64,000 nt of DNA from Aquabacter sp040755535 (lineage in GTDB: Bacteria; Pseudomonadota; Alphaproteobacteria; Rhizobiales; Xanthobacteraceae). Position 1 is the stretch's first letter. Each line of letters opens with the position of its first letter. Shown here piece by piece: positions 16,567 through 24,917 of the stretch. Both the position numbers and the translations under genes were made by a program. The DNA lies in assembly GCA_040755535.1 (NCBI GenBank), contig JBFMAV010000004.1:1-64000 (forward strand), read 5' to 3'. The notes under the pieces are model-generated. The model did no database searches and had not been told where the DNA came from. It saw nothing but the letters and a program-made list of their open reading frames with translations.

Positions 16567-17340
16567 ATGCTGAAAGTGCGCGTCATCCCCTGCCTGGACG
16601 TGAAGGACGGGCGTGTCGTAAAGGGCGTTCAGTTCACCGATCTGCGCGATGCGGGCGACCCTGTGGAGGCCGCGCGCGCCTATGACGCGGCGGGTGCCGA
16701 CGAACTGACGTTCCTCGACATCACCGCCAGCCACGAGGATCGCGGCACCATCCTCGACGTGGTTCAGCGCACCGCCGAACAATGCTTCATGCCGCTCACC
16801 GTGGGTGGCGGCGTGCGCACCGTGGACGATGTGCGCACGCTGCTTCATGCCGGCGCCGACAAGGTGTCCATCAACACCGCCGCCGTGAACCGCCGTGCCT
16901 TCGTTGGCGAGGCGGCGGAGAAATTCGGCGAGCAGTGCATCGTGGTCGCCATCGACGCCAAGAAGGTCAGCGGTCCCGCCGAGGCTGACCGCTGGGAGAT
17001 CTTCACCCATGGCGGCCGCAAGCCCACCGGCCTTGATGCGATTCAATATGCCCGCGAAGTGGTGGATCTTGGGGCCGGCGAAATCCTGCTGACCTCCATG
17101 GACCGGGACGGAACGGGCATCGGGTTCGACACCGCCCTGACCCGCGCGGTGGCGGATGCGGTGCATGTTCCGGTGATCGCCTCGGGCGGCGTCGGCACGC
17201 TGGATCATTTGGTGGAGGGGATCCGCGAAGGCGGGGCCTCGGCCGTGCTCGCCGCCTCCATCTTCCATTTCGGCACCTTCACCGTGCGCCAGGCGAAGGA
17301 TCGCCTGGCGGCGGCGGGGCTGCCCGTGCGGCTCGATTGA
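16567..17340 (+). CDS. hisF: Imidazole glycerol phosphate synthase, cyclase subunit
   Basis: A 257-residue TIM barrel starting at MLKVRVIPCLDVKDGRVVKG, one base after the hisA stop. Key motifs: catalytic Asp in CLDVKDG and in TSMDRDGTGIGFD, and phosphate-binding TVGGGVRTVDDV and IASGGVGTLDHL. It uses HisH-derived ammonia to close the imidazole ring. In-frame sequence upstream of 16567 lies within hisA and is rejected. Confidence 0.98.
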   Translation: MLKVRVIPCLDVKDGRVVKGVQFTDLRDAGDPVEAARAYDAAGADELTFLDITASHEDRGTILDVVQRTAEQCFMPLTVGGGVRTVDDVRTLLHAGADKVSINTAAVNRRAFVGEAAEKFGEQCIVVAIDAKKVSGPAEADRWEIFTHGGRKPTGLDAIQYAREVVDLGAGEILLTSMDRDGTGIGFDTALTRAVADAVHVPVIASGGVGTLDHLVEGIREGGASAVLAASIFHFGTFTVRQAKDRLAAAGLPVRLD

Positions 17341-17350
17341 AAGCACAAGA

Positions 17351-17674
17351 ATGAGCGAAGCGCGCGTCACCCTCGTCGATCTCGAACGCATCGTGGCGCA
17401 GCGCGCCGAGGCCGATGCCGGCTCGTCCTACACCCGCACCCTTCTGGACAAGGGCCTCGCCAAATGCGCCCAGAAGCTGGGCGAGGAAAGCGTGGAAACA
17501 GTCATTGCCGCAGTCTCTGGCGACCATGCGGCGCTGGTGGGGGAAACCTGCGACCTGCTGTATCATCTCGCCGTCTTGCTGCATGCGCGCGGCGTGAGCC
17601 TGGATGAAGTACATGCGGAATTGGCCCGACGCACCCAGCAGTCTGGCCTTGCGGAAAAAGCGTCGCGGGGCTGA
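17351..17674 (+). CDS. hisE: Phosphoribosyl-ATP pyrophosphatase
   Basis: A 107-residue all-alpha MazG-like pyrophosphatase. SSYTRTLLDKGLAKCAQKLGEESVETVIAA carries the Mg-binding EExxE-type motif, followed by GETCDLLYHLAVLLHARGVSLDEV. It hydrolyses PR-ATP to PR-AMP, the second step of histidine synthesis. It follows hisF by 10 bp; hisI is not in the window and must lie elsewhere. Confidence 0.97.
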   Translation: MSEARVTLVDLERIVAQRAEADAGSSYTRTLLDKGLAKCAQKLGEESVETVIAAVSGDHAALVGETCDLLYHLAVLLHARGVSLDEVHAELARRTQQSGLAEKASRG

Positions 17675-17680
17675 TCGAGG

Positions 17681-18661
17681 ATGCCGGGCACCACCTCCAT
17701 GGACCTTCGCGTCGATCACGGGCTCTCGCCCTACCGCACCTTCTCGCGGGACGAATGGGCGGACTTGCGCAAGGACATGCCCATGCCCTTGCGCCCCGAC
17801 GAGATTGCGCGTCTCCAGGGCTTGAACGACCGCCTGTCGCTCCGCGAGGTGGAAGAAATCTATCTTCCGCTCTCGCGCTTGCTCTCGCTCTATGTGGCGG
17901 CGACGCAGAAGCTGTTCCGGGCCATGAGCTACTTCCTCGACCATGGATCGAATGGCGACGGGAAGATGCCCTACATCATCGGGGTCGCGGGTTCGGTGGC
18001 GGTGGGGAAGTCCACCACGGCGCGCGTGCTTCAGGCACTGCTGACGCGCTGGCCCAATACGCCCAAGGTGGACCTCGTCACCACGGACGGCTTCCTGCTG
18101 CCCAATGCGGTACTGGAGCGCGAGGGCCTGATGGAGAAGAAGGGCTTTCCGGAAAGCTACGATCTTCCGCTCCTGCTGCGTTTCCTGACCGACATCAAGG
18201 CCGGCCGCCGCCCTGTGCGCGCGCCGCTCTACAGCCATTTCTTCTATGACGTGATGCCCGACCAGAGCGTCGAGGTGGACCGGCCGGACATTCTGATCGT
18301 CGAAGGGCTGAACGTGCTCCAGACCGGACGCCCGCCGCGCGACGGGACGGGCATTCCCTTCGTCTCGGACTTCTTCGACTTCTCCGTCTATATCGATGCG
18401 GACGAGGCCATTTTGGAGCATTGGTACGTGGAGCGCTTCATGCGCCTGCGCGAGACCGCGTTCCGCGATCCTCTGTCCTATTTCCATCGCTATTCGAAAC
18501 TGACGGACGCCGAGGCGCGGGCCACCGCCCTCTCCATCTGGCACCGCATCAACCTGCCCAATCTTCAGGAAAACGTGCTGCCGACCCGCCAGCGCGCCGA
18601 CCTCATTTTGCGCAAGGCGGGCGATCACGAGATCGCCGAGGTGAGCCTTCGCAAATTGTGA
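17681..18661 (+). CDS. coaA: Type I pantothenate kinase
   Basis: A 326-residue P-loop kinase very similar in layout to E. coli CoaA. Walker A GSVAVGKST (residues 104-112), VTTDGFLLPNAVL, KKGFPESYD, IVEGLNVLQ and FSVYIDA are all present. It phosphorylates pantothenate in the first step of coenzyme A synthesis. It follows hisE by six bases, a conserved neighbourhood in Hyphomicrobiales. An alternative start is the ATG at 17699; neither has a strong ribosome site, fitting translational coupling to hisE. Confidence 0.96.
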   Translation: MPGTTSMDLRVDHGLSPYRTFSRDEWADLRKDMPMPLRPDEIARLQGLNDRLSLREVEEIYLPLSRLLSLYVAATQKLFRAMSYFLDHGSNGDGKMPYIIGVAGSVAVGKSTTARVLQALLTRWPNTPKVDLVTTDGFLLPNAVLEREGLMEKKGFPESYDLPLLLRFLTDIKAGRRPVRAPLYSHFFYDVMPDQSVEVDRPDILIVEGLNVLQTGRPPRDGTGIPFVSDFFDFSVYIDADEAILEHWYVERFMRLRETAFRDPLSYFHRYSKLTDAEARATALSIWHRINLPNLQENVLPTRQRADLILRKAGDHEIAEVSLRKL

Positions 18662-18673
18662 GTCGGCTGTGTC

Positions 18674-19225
18674 TCAGGGCCGGCGGCCAGCGGGTGGCGG
18701 AGGTGCGGGCAGGGGAATTCCGCCCGGAGGGGGAGGCGGAACGATGCCCGCCGGTGCCTGGCCGGTCTGGTTGCTCTCCGTGAGCTGAACCGTCCATCCG
18801 CGCTGTTCTTTGGTGTCCACTTCCAGGAACCCCGTTCGGTCGAAGCCGCGCGCGAGACAGTCCTCCGTGCCGCGGATCGTGAATTCCTTGTCGCGTGTGC
18901 ACATGAAGGCGCGCCCGGACCATTCCCCGCCCTGGTCATAATCCACCGCGTACAGATAATAAAAGCGCGCCACGAGATCGCCGCGCAGCAGGGTCTCGCA
19001 GCTGTTGGCGGCGATGTTCCACCAGCCTTCCGTGGTCCAGACGTCGTTCTCCTTGTACCCCACGGCGACGCCGACGCGGCTCGGCGTGCGGTTGCAGAGG
19101 CGGAAATCGGCGAAGGCGAGACTGGTGGCGAAAGGCAGCGTCGCGGCCGCGAGGGCGAGCGCACACACAGTCATCCGCACGCCGCGCGGGCAGCGCAACC
19201 CGCGCGCGCTCAAGGTTCGGGTCAT
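18674..19225 (-). CDS. DUF1036 exported protein
   Basis: A predicted secreted protein of about 183 residues: an N-terminal signal sequence (VCALALAAATLPFATSLAFA, cleavage near AFA-D), then the DUF1036 domain starting FRLCNRTPSRVGVAVGYKEN and continuing TTEGWWNIAANSCETLL, YYLYAVDY, FMCTRDKEFTI and EDCLARGFDRTGF, with four cysteines likely disulfide-paired. The C-terminus is a Pro/Gly-rich tail. Function unknown. Convergent with coaA. The start is uncertain: 19225 is taken, 19174 would also leave a good signal peptide. Confidence 0.82.
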   Translation of the reverse strand: MTRTLSARGLRCPRGVRMTVCALALAAATLPFATSLAFADFRLCNRTPSRVGVAVGYKENDVWTTEGWWNIAANSCETLLRGDLVARFYYLYAVDYDQGGEWSGRAFMCTRDKEFTIRGTEDCLARGFDRTGFLEVDTKEQRGWTVQLTESNQTGQAPAGIVPPPPPGGIPLPAPPPPAGRRP

Positions 19226-19557
19226 GTGGGTGGGGCGGCGTCGGGAAGACATCAGTGGTGTGTGTGCCCTCACAGACGTCGAGCGTCAATGGCTGGGACG
19301 GCGCGCGCCGCGCCGGTTTGTCAGGGCCGATCGGGGCGATAAGGAGGCGGCGGCCTTGCCGAAGCCCCACATCATCCGCATCTTTGCGCGACGAGAGGCG
19401 GAACCGCAGACCTTGAAGCGCGCGATGGTTCAACGACCGGCCACTCCATCTCTTCGTCGGTCTGCAAGGCGAGGCATCGCCCGGATCGTCTCCTTCCGCG
19501 CGCGCTGCGTCGCTTGCGTGCGGCTCTTGAAAGCTGTCCCACTCCAAGGAGCCCCTC
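19226..19557. other. Divergent intergenic region without a recognised gene
   Basis: About 330 bp between the DUF1036 and DUF1244 genes, which are transcribed away from each other. Open frames cross it, but none has family-like sequence or a ribosome site. Presumably it holds both promoters; no clear consensus was seen. Confidence 0.4.
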
Positions 19558-19878
19558 GTGACTTCGTCTTCGTCTCCCTCCCTTACCCCTGCGGAGCGCG
19601 AGCGGCTGGAGGCTGCCGCATTCCGTCGTCTCGTTGCGCATCTGCGCGAGCGGACGGATGTCCAGAATATCGACCTCATGAACCTCGCCGGATTTTGCCG
19701 GAACTGCCTGTCGAACTGGTATCTTGACGCCGCGCAGGCCGAGGGACTGGCGCTCTCGAAGGACGAGAGCCGCGAAGCGGTCTATGGCATGAGCTATGAG
19801 GCCTGGAAGACGCTCCACCAGCGCGAGGCGAGCGCCGAGCAGAAGGCCGCTTTCGAGGCGGTGAAGCCGGGACATTAA
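19558..19878 (+). CDS. DUF1244 family protein
   Basis: A 106-residue soluble protein with the DUF1244 core: FRRLVAHLRERTDVQNIDLMNLAGFCRNCLSNWYLDAA and YGMSYEAWKTLHQ. Two conserved cysteines (FCRNC) could bind metal or be redox-active; function unknown. The GTG start at 19558 is supported by AAGGAG six bases upstream. The family is nearly universal in alphaproteobacteria. Convergent with the REC-GGDEF-EAL gene. Confidence 0.88.
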   Translation: MTSSSSPSLTPAERERLEAAAFRRLVAHLRERTDVQNIDLMNLAGFCRNCLSNWYLDAAQAEGLALSKDESREAVYGMSYEAWKTLHQREASAEQKAAFEAVKPGH

Positions 19879-19965
19879 GGGCAGCCCCGTTGCTGGACGC
19901 GACGGCCTCTTGCACCGAAAGCAGGGCCAGAGGCGCCCCGCTTGGCCGCAAGCGCGCCTTCGCGC

Positions 19966-21837
19966 TCAGGACTCTTCTAAGTCCGTGCGCGGATGCCACG
20001 TTTCGGGTGCGAGAGGAAAGGGAACGGGTGCGGTCCGCTCGAACTGGTCCGTCACTTCGTCCGCTGCCATGGGGCGGGCAAACAGATAGCCCTGGCCTTC
20101 ATCGCACGTGAGGCTGCGCAGGAGGTCGGCCTGGGCCTGCGTCTCGACCCCCTCCGCGATCACCTTGAGGTCCAGCGCGTGGGCGAGGGAGATGATAGCC
20201 TCGACGATGGACCGGCTGTCACGTCGCTCCATCATGGTCGCGATGAAGGACATGTCGATCTTGAGCGCGCAGACCGGCAGTTGGGCGAGATAGGAAAGGG
20301 ACGAATAGCCGGTCCCGAAATCATCGACGGAAATGCCAATGCCGTGGTCGCGCAGCGTGGCCAGATTCTGCGCGATGCCCGTCACGTCCCGCATGGCCAC
20401 GCTTTCCGTCACCTCCAGCTCCAGATGGGGGCGCCTGCCACCGGGCAGCGGCGGAGCCTGGTCCAGCAGGCCGAGAACGTCTGCGACGAAGTCCGGCTCA
20501 TCCAGTTGGACCGCCGACACATTGACCGCGACCGGTACCAGGCCGTGTCCCGCGCGCGCCCATCGGGCCTGATCCTCCAGCGCGGTCCGGATGACGAAAA
20601 GGCCCAGTTGCACGATCTGGCCTGTCTCTTCGGTCAGCGGAATGAAGCGGGCAGGCCCCATGACATCGCCATCCGGCCCTGGCCAGTGCAGCAATGCCTC
20701 GACCCCGGTCAGGGCATGGGTGCGCAGGTCGCGCTTCACGTGGTAGCGCACCTTGAACTCCCCGGCTTCGAGCGCCCGTGACAGGCGCACCAGCAGGTCG
20801 ATCCGCTCTGCGGCCTTGCGATGCAGGCCGGGCTCGAAGAACGTGATGCGCGCGCCGGTGTCGCGGGCGCGACGCACGGCAGCTTCCGCCCGGGCCAGGA
20901 GCACGTCCGGGTCCAGCCCGTCCGCTGGCGCCACGCTGACTCCCACTTGAACGGACAGCGGGACCAGCGCGGTTCCGATGCGCAAAGGTGTCGAGAGTCC
21001 CCCCTCCAGGGCTTCGTGAATCCGCGTGGCCGCCTCCGCCGGGCTGGAAACCTCGGTGAAAAAGGTGGCGAACTCGTCGCCCGAGATCCGCGCGACATGA
21101 TCAGGATGGCGCGAACGCTCCCGAAAAATCCGTGCCACCTCGCGCAGAACGCGGTCGCCGGCAGGGCGACCGAATGTGGTGTTGATGGAGCTGAAATTCC
21201 GGATATTGCCGATCGCCACAAAAACCTGCCGGTCCGCCTCCTGTGCCAGGCCGAGGGCCTGGCGCAGCCGTGCAAGGAAAACCTGGCGTGTCGGAAGTCC
21301 CGTCAGCCCGTCGATCAGCCCGGCTTCCACCACTCTCAGATGGCTTGCCACCCGGTTCAGTTCATCGGTGGTGCGGGCCAGCTTGTCCGACATGAGGCGG
21401 TGATAGGCACTGTCGGCCTCCGGCTTGGAGGGCAGCGGCTCCAGTGCCGCCTGCGCGACCTCTTCGTCCTCGCCCTGGAGGAGGCTGCGCACCAGAGCGA
21501 GGATCTTGGCAGGATCGCCCGGCTTGGTGATGACGTGCCGCACTCCGCTGGCCCGGGCGAGGTCGGCGGCCTCATGGTCGCTGTAATTGGCCGTGTAGAA
21601 AATCACCGGCACATCGGCGAGTCGGGGCCGACGGCGCAGCCCCCAGACCAGTTCGTATCCATCGCCCGCCGGCATCACCACATCCGAAATCACCAGATCG
21701 GGCCGCTCGCGCTCGCAAATGTCGAGAGCTGCATTGCTCCCCTCCGCCTCGATCAACAGGTGCCCGTCCTGGCGCAGCAGGGCGACCAGGAAGGCGCGAT
21801 TCACCGGATGGTCGTCGACGATGAGGATGGTCGCCAT
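19966..21837 (-). CDS. REC-GGDEF-EAL response regulator (cyclic-di-GMP turnover)
   Basis: A 623-residue three-domain protein: receiver (residues about 3-118, phospho-acceptor Asp in LVISDVVMP near residue 52), GGDEF domain (about 165-335) and EAL domain (about 355-605). The GGDEF signature reads RISGDEF, so the first glycine is serine. The EAL domain keeps GVEALLHW, NVSAVQL, EVTES, DDFGTGYSSL, LKID and EGVET, implying phosphodiesterase capacity. The usual YQPI at its start is replaced by YHVKRD. The start ATG overlaps the upstream receiver stop (TGATG). Last gene of the kinase-receiver-effector operon. Confidence 0.93.
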   Translation of the reverse strand: MATILIVDDHPVNRAFLVALLRQDGHLLIEAEGSNAALDICERERPDLVISDVVMPAGDGYELVWGLRRRPRLADVPVIFYTANYSDHEAADLARASGVRHVITKPGDPAKILALVRSLLQGEDEEVAQAALEPLPSKPEADSAYHRLMSDKLARTTDELNRVASHLRVVEAGLIDGLTGLPTRQVFLARLRQALGLAQEADRQVFVAIGNIRNFSSINTTFGRPAGDRVLREVARIFRERSRHPDHVARISGDEFATFFTEVSSPAEAATRIHEALEGGLSTPLRIGTALVPLSVQVGVSVAPADGLDPDVLLARAEAAVRRARDTGARITFFEPGLHRKAAERIDLLVRLSRALEAGEFKVRYHVKRDLRTHALTGVEALLHWPGPDGDVMGPARFIPLTEETGQIVQLGLFVIRTALEDQARWARAGHGLVPVAVNVSAVQLDEPDFVADVLGLLDQAPPLPGGRRPHLELEVTESVAMRDVTGIAQNLATLRDHGIGISVDDFGTGYSSLSYLAQLPVCALKIDMSFIATMMERRDSRSIVEAIISLAHALDLKVIAEGVETQAQADLLRSLTCDEGQGYLFARPMAADEVTDQFERTAPVPFPLAPETWHPRTDLEES

Positions 21838-22223
21838 CACAGGCCCGTCCCTGGGTTGAGGAAACGGGCGATCTGAACCACGAACGTCTCCGGCTCGATG
21901 GGCTTGGACACATAATCGTGGAAGCCCGAGCGCACGATTGTCTCCCGGTCACCGGCCATGGCCGAGGCGGTCACGGCGATGAGGGGGATGTGCCGCAGGT
22001 TCGGATCAGCGGCAATGGCGGCTGCGACTTGGAAGCCGTTCAGCCGGGGGATCTGAATGTCCGAAATGATCAGGTCGGGTTGCGTGCGGCGCGCGGCCTC
22101 CAGGCCCTCCACGCCGTCCGCGGCGCAGATGACGTCATAGCCGGAGCGCGAGAGCAGAAAGTGCATCAGCTCGCGGCTGTCGGCATGGTCTTCGATGATC
22201 AGCACGCGCGGGGCCATTGTCAT
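21837..22223 (-). CDS. Single-domain response regulator (DivK/CheY-like)
   Basis: A 128-residue receiver with no output domain. Acidic pocket EDH (residues 11-13), phospho-acceptor Asp55 in LIISDIQIP, switch residue in AVTASAMAGD, lysine in YVSKPIEP. The pattern ALxxGFHDYVSKPIEPETF and the overall size match DivK-like relays in alphaproteobacteria. Start and stop overlap both neighbours (ATGA with the kinase gene, TGATG with the GGDEF-EAL gene). Probably a phosphorelay step or shuttle between the kinase and the effector. Confidence 0.93.
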   Translation of the reverse strand: MTMAPRVLIIEDHADSRELMHFLLSRSGYDVICAADGVEGLEAARRTQPDLIISDIQIPRLNGFQVAAAIAADPNLRHIPLIAVTASAMAGDRETIVRSGFHDYVSKPIEPETFVVQIARFLNPGTGL

Positions 22224-23725
22224 TCCCCCGGCAGGACCAGCGTGAAGACGGATCCCGCCCCCAGAGTGCTGCTCACCTCGATGCGTGCGCCGAGCCGGTC
22301 GGCGAGGCGTTTGCTGATATGCAGGCCGAGGCCGGTGCCTTCGCGCTCAGCGCCATCGGCCGAGAGGCGCGAGAAGGCGTCGAACAAGGTGGGCATGTGC
22401 TCGGCACGGATGCCGATTCCGGTGTCCGCGACTGCAATCGCAACACCGCCGGAACCGGCCTCCGGCAGGCTGCGAAGGGACACGCGAACCGTCCCGTGAT
22501 CGCAGAATTTCACGGCGTTCGCCGCGATATTGGTGACGATCTGTGTCAGGGCGCGCCGATCGGTCCAGACCATGAGCTGCGCCGGAGGCATTTCCAGAAT
22601 GACGGACAAGCCCTTGCTGTCGCTCTGTGGCCGCAGAGCCGTCATCACGGCCTCGATGATGTCCTGACAATCGATCCGTTCCATGGACAGATCCAGCTTG
22701 TCGGCGTCCATGCGTGCGAGATCGAGCAAATCATTGATGAGCGAAAGGAGATGGCGTCCGGACGTGCGGATGGTGCGAAGCTGGCGCTCCTGCTCTTCCG
22801 TCAACGGGCCGGCGAGGCGCATGAGCAATGTGCCGGTAAAGCCGATGACGGCGTTCAGCGGGGTTCGCAATTCGTGGCTCATGGTGGCGAGGAACCGGTC
22901 TTTGGCCTGCATCGCCGCCGCCAGCTGTGCATTCTTGTCGCGCAGTTGGGTTTCGAACTGCCGCCGTTCGGTGGCGTTGCGGATGGCGCTGAGAACCAGG
23001 GTTCCTTCCGGCGTTTCAAGAGGGGAGAGGGAGACATCCACCGGGATCTCGACCCCATCGGCGCGCAGGCCATGAAGCTCCAGGCCGATTCCCATGGCCC
23101 GCACGCGCGGATGGCGGATATAGTTTGCGCGATGCCCGAAATGCGCCGCGCGCAACCGTTCGGGAAGCAGACATTCCACCGGCTCCCCCACCAGGACGCC
23201 GTGGGAATAGCCGAATAGGTCCTCCGCTTGCTTGTTCGCCAGCACGATGCGTCCGGTCGCGTTCAGCACCACGATGGCGTCCGGCATGAGGTCGAAAACG
23301 TCCCGGAACCTGTTCTCCAGCATCTTTGAATCGCGCGAGACGCGGGCGTGGGTGACATCCTTGTCGGACAGGACGACGGCCGGCGCTGCGGAGGCGGAGA
23401 TGGCCGGATTGGACGCGAGGCGGCGACCCGTGGAGGCGATGTAGATCAGCAGTCCGTCTTTGCGCTTTCGCAGACCCTCGAAGGATCCAACAGCGCCCGC
23501 CGAGGCGTCGAAGATGTGGTCCAGGTGCGCATGGGTTTCGGCGGCTTGATCGTCCGGGGCGGTCAGGTCGAGGAGCGGCCGACCCACGGCTTCGGCTGCC
23601 GTAAAGCCGTAAATATCTTCAGCGCCGCGATTCCAAGACAAGATCATACGATCGGCATCGATCGCGATGACGGCATCTGCTGCATGCTCAAGCAGAAAGG
23701 CGTCTATTGGTTGTTGTTCGCCCAT
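22220..23725 (-). CDS. PAS-PAS sensor histidine kinase
   Basis: A 501-residue soluble kinase: PAS 1 (residues about 8-125), PAS 2 (about 140-260), HisKA with the phospho-acceptor in ATMSHELRTPLNAVIGF, and a HATPase domain with NIAANAVKF (N box), DTGIGI (G1), GTGLGL (G2). It has no membrane segment, so it senses an intracellular signal; no heme or flavin ligand motif is evident. A GAGG ribosome site lies just before the ATG. First gene of a three-gene operon with overlapping junctions; no DNA-binding output is encoded with it. Confidence 0.93.
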   Translation of the reverse strand: MGEQQPIDAFLLEHAADAVIAIDADRMILSWNRGAEDIYGFTAAEAVGRPLLDLTAPDDQAAETHAHLDHIFDASAGAVGSFEGLRKRKDGLLIYIASTGRRLASNPAISASAAPAVVLSDKDVTHARVSRDSKMLENRFRDVFDLMPDAIVVLNATGRIVLANKQAEDLFGYSHGVLVGEPVECLLPERLRAAHFGHRANYIRHPRVRAMGIGLELHGLRADGVEIPVDVSLSPLETPEGTLVLSAIRNATERRQFETQLRDKNAQLAAAMQAKDRFLATMSHELRTPLNAVIGFTGTLLMRLAGPLTEEQERQLRTIRTSGRHLLSLINDLLDLARMDADKLDLSMERIDCQDIIEAVMTALRPQSDSKGLSVILEMPPAQLMVWTDRRALTQIVTNIAANAVKFCDHGTVRVSLRSLPEAGSGGVAIAVADTGIGIRAEHMPTLFDAFSRLSADGAEREGTGLGLHISKRLADRLGARIEVSSTLGAGSVFTLVLPGE

Positions 23726-23917
23726 GTGCGCCTCGAGCGCTGTATCGGCCTATCCCCCCGGCCGACGCTGTTATTCCCCCGTTTCCCTTTCTGTTCAGGC
23801 CGGTCGTTTGTGCCAGCCGAAATGTATCTCAGTGTAGACGATCGGCCAAAAGCTCTGTTCTTGCAAGGCGCGTCGATGAAACGGCCTATGTTTGCGGGCA
23901 AAAAAGGGGCACGCATG

Positions 23918-23948
23918 AAAAACGCCGTCCGGCAGGGCCGAACGGCGT
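23918..23948 (-). terminator. Intrinsic terminator after the FixK-type gene
   Basis: On the minus strand, a 12-bp stem (ACGCCGTTCGGC/GCCGGACGGCGT, one G-U pair) with a three-base loop is followed by TTTTT. It lies 42 bp past the stop of the Crp/Fnr-type gene and separates it from the kinase operon promoter at 23726-23917, where nothing else is seen. Confidence 0.85.
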
Positions 23949-23989
23949 GGCAAGTTGGCAGCCCGGGAGGGGCGCGAAGGAAGAGAGAG

Positions 23990-24673
23990 TCAGTCCTCGA
24001 CGATGGTCGCCATGCGCTTGCGGTCCAGGGTCACCTTGCGGGCGCCGTCCAGCCGCAACGCACCTTCGCTCTGCAACTGGGACAAGGCGCGCGACACAGT
24101 TTCGAGCGTGAGGCCAAGATAATCCGCGATGTCGCGGCGGGGCATCGCGAGGTCGACATGGCCGGTTCCGCCGAGCCGTTCGTCCATATGGATGAGGAAA
24201 GCAGCCACCCGCTCCAGAGCTGTGCGCCGCCCAAGCAGGATCATATGTTCCTGGGCATGGCCGAGGCTGCGCAGCGTCAGGTCCCACAGGCGGCAGGCGG
24301 CATCCACGTTGCGGTGGGCGGTCTCTTCGATCTGGCGGCGGCGGAAGAGGAGGACGGTGGTGTCCGCGACGGCCTCGGCCGTCATGCGGTGGCGGGCGCC
24401 CATTTCGAAGCCGAACAGATCGCCGGGCAGATGAAAGGCGTCGATCTGGCGACGGCCGTCGCTCAGCATCTTGCAGGTCCGCACCGCGCCCTTGACGACG
24501 CGATAGACGAAATCGGCCTCCTCGCCCTCGCCGAAGATCTCTTCCTCGCGGCTATAAGAGAAGGAGGTACCCACAAGGTCCGGGCATCCGCACAGAAGCA
24601 TTTCGGGGGCAGCCGGAGCGAAACCCGGAATGGGCTGAAGGTGGCGTGCACCTGGCAGGGTTTCGTGTCTCAT
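23990..24673 (-). CDS. Crp/Fnr family transcriptional regulator, FixK type
   Basis: A 227-residue regulator: cyclic-nucleotide-binding-like beta barrel (residues about 25-140, with PGDLFGFEMG), dimer helix, and a C-terminal winged helix with MPRRDIADYLGLTLETVSRALSQLQ. The recognition helix ETVSR matches FNR, predicting binding to TTGAT-N4-ATCAA boxes. Only two cysteines (CGC near residue 29) are present, so the FNR iron-sulfur cluster motif is missing, as in FixK. AGGAG six bases before the ATG at 24673 sets the start. Probably the transcriptional arm of the FixLJ system at 36-38 kb. Confidence 0.88.
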   Translation of the reverse strand: MRHETLPGARHLQPIPGFAPAAPEMLLCGCPDLVGTSFSYSREEEIFGEGEEADFVYRVVKGAVRTCKMLSDGRRQIDAFHLPGDLFGFEMGARHRMTAEAVADTTVLLFRRRQIEETAHRNVDAACRLWDLTLRSLGHAQEHMILLGRRTALERVAAFLIHMDERLGGTGHVDLAMPRRDIADYLGLTLETVSRALSQLQSEGALRLDGARKVTLDRKRMATIVED

Positions 24674-24742
24674 GACCGGCTCCTCTCGCTTCGATGTGGA
24701 GACGCTAGCAGCAACCCTCGGGAGAGGAATTTCGTGCTGAGA

Positions 24743-24763
24743 CCCTAGGGCGGCCAACCTAGG
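24743..24763. promoter_or_regulatory. Paired CCTAGG palindromes upstream of the FixK-type gene
   Basis: CCCTAGGG at 24743-24750 and CCTAGG at 24758-24763, about 14 bp apart centre to centre, lie 70-90 bp upstream of the FixK-type start. CTAG is usually rare in high-GC genomes, so two copies here stand out. Possibly an operator; unproven. Confidence 0.3.
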
Positions 24764-24785
24764 CGATCAGGCTTAGGGGGAAATA

Positions 24786-24860
24786 CTTAGAGCCGGGTCC
24801 GATCAGGGCAAATCAACCAGATCGGTGAATCCGTCTCCAAATCATTGATAGAGAACGTGT
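24786..24860 (+). repeat. Dispersed palindromic element, copy A (5' half)
   Basis: Starts CTTAGAGC, then hairpin 1 (CCGATC...GATCGG around ATCAACC) and the conserved box ATTGATAGAGAACG. The right half is diverged and hairpin 2 is not recognisable. It lies between the FixK-type gene and the orphan receiver gene. See copies at 27451, 35984, 45724 and 61268. Confidence 0.8.
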
Positions 24861-24917
24861 CGCCTGAGGCGTCGCCGAGCGTCTGGGCCACCCCATGGCG
24901 GTGCGCATCAGGTTCCC

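Noticed and set aside
23726..23917. Small gene or RNA upstream of the PAS kinase
   Set aside because: Only promoter-like sequence is visible; frames there lack ribosome sites and family resemblance.
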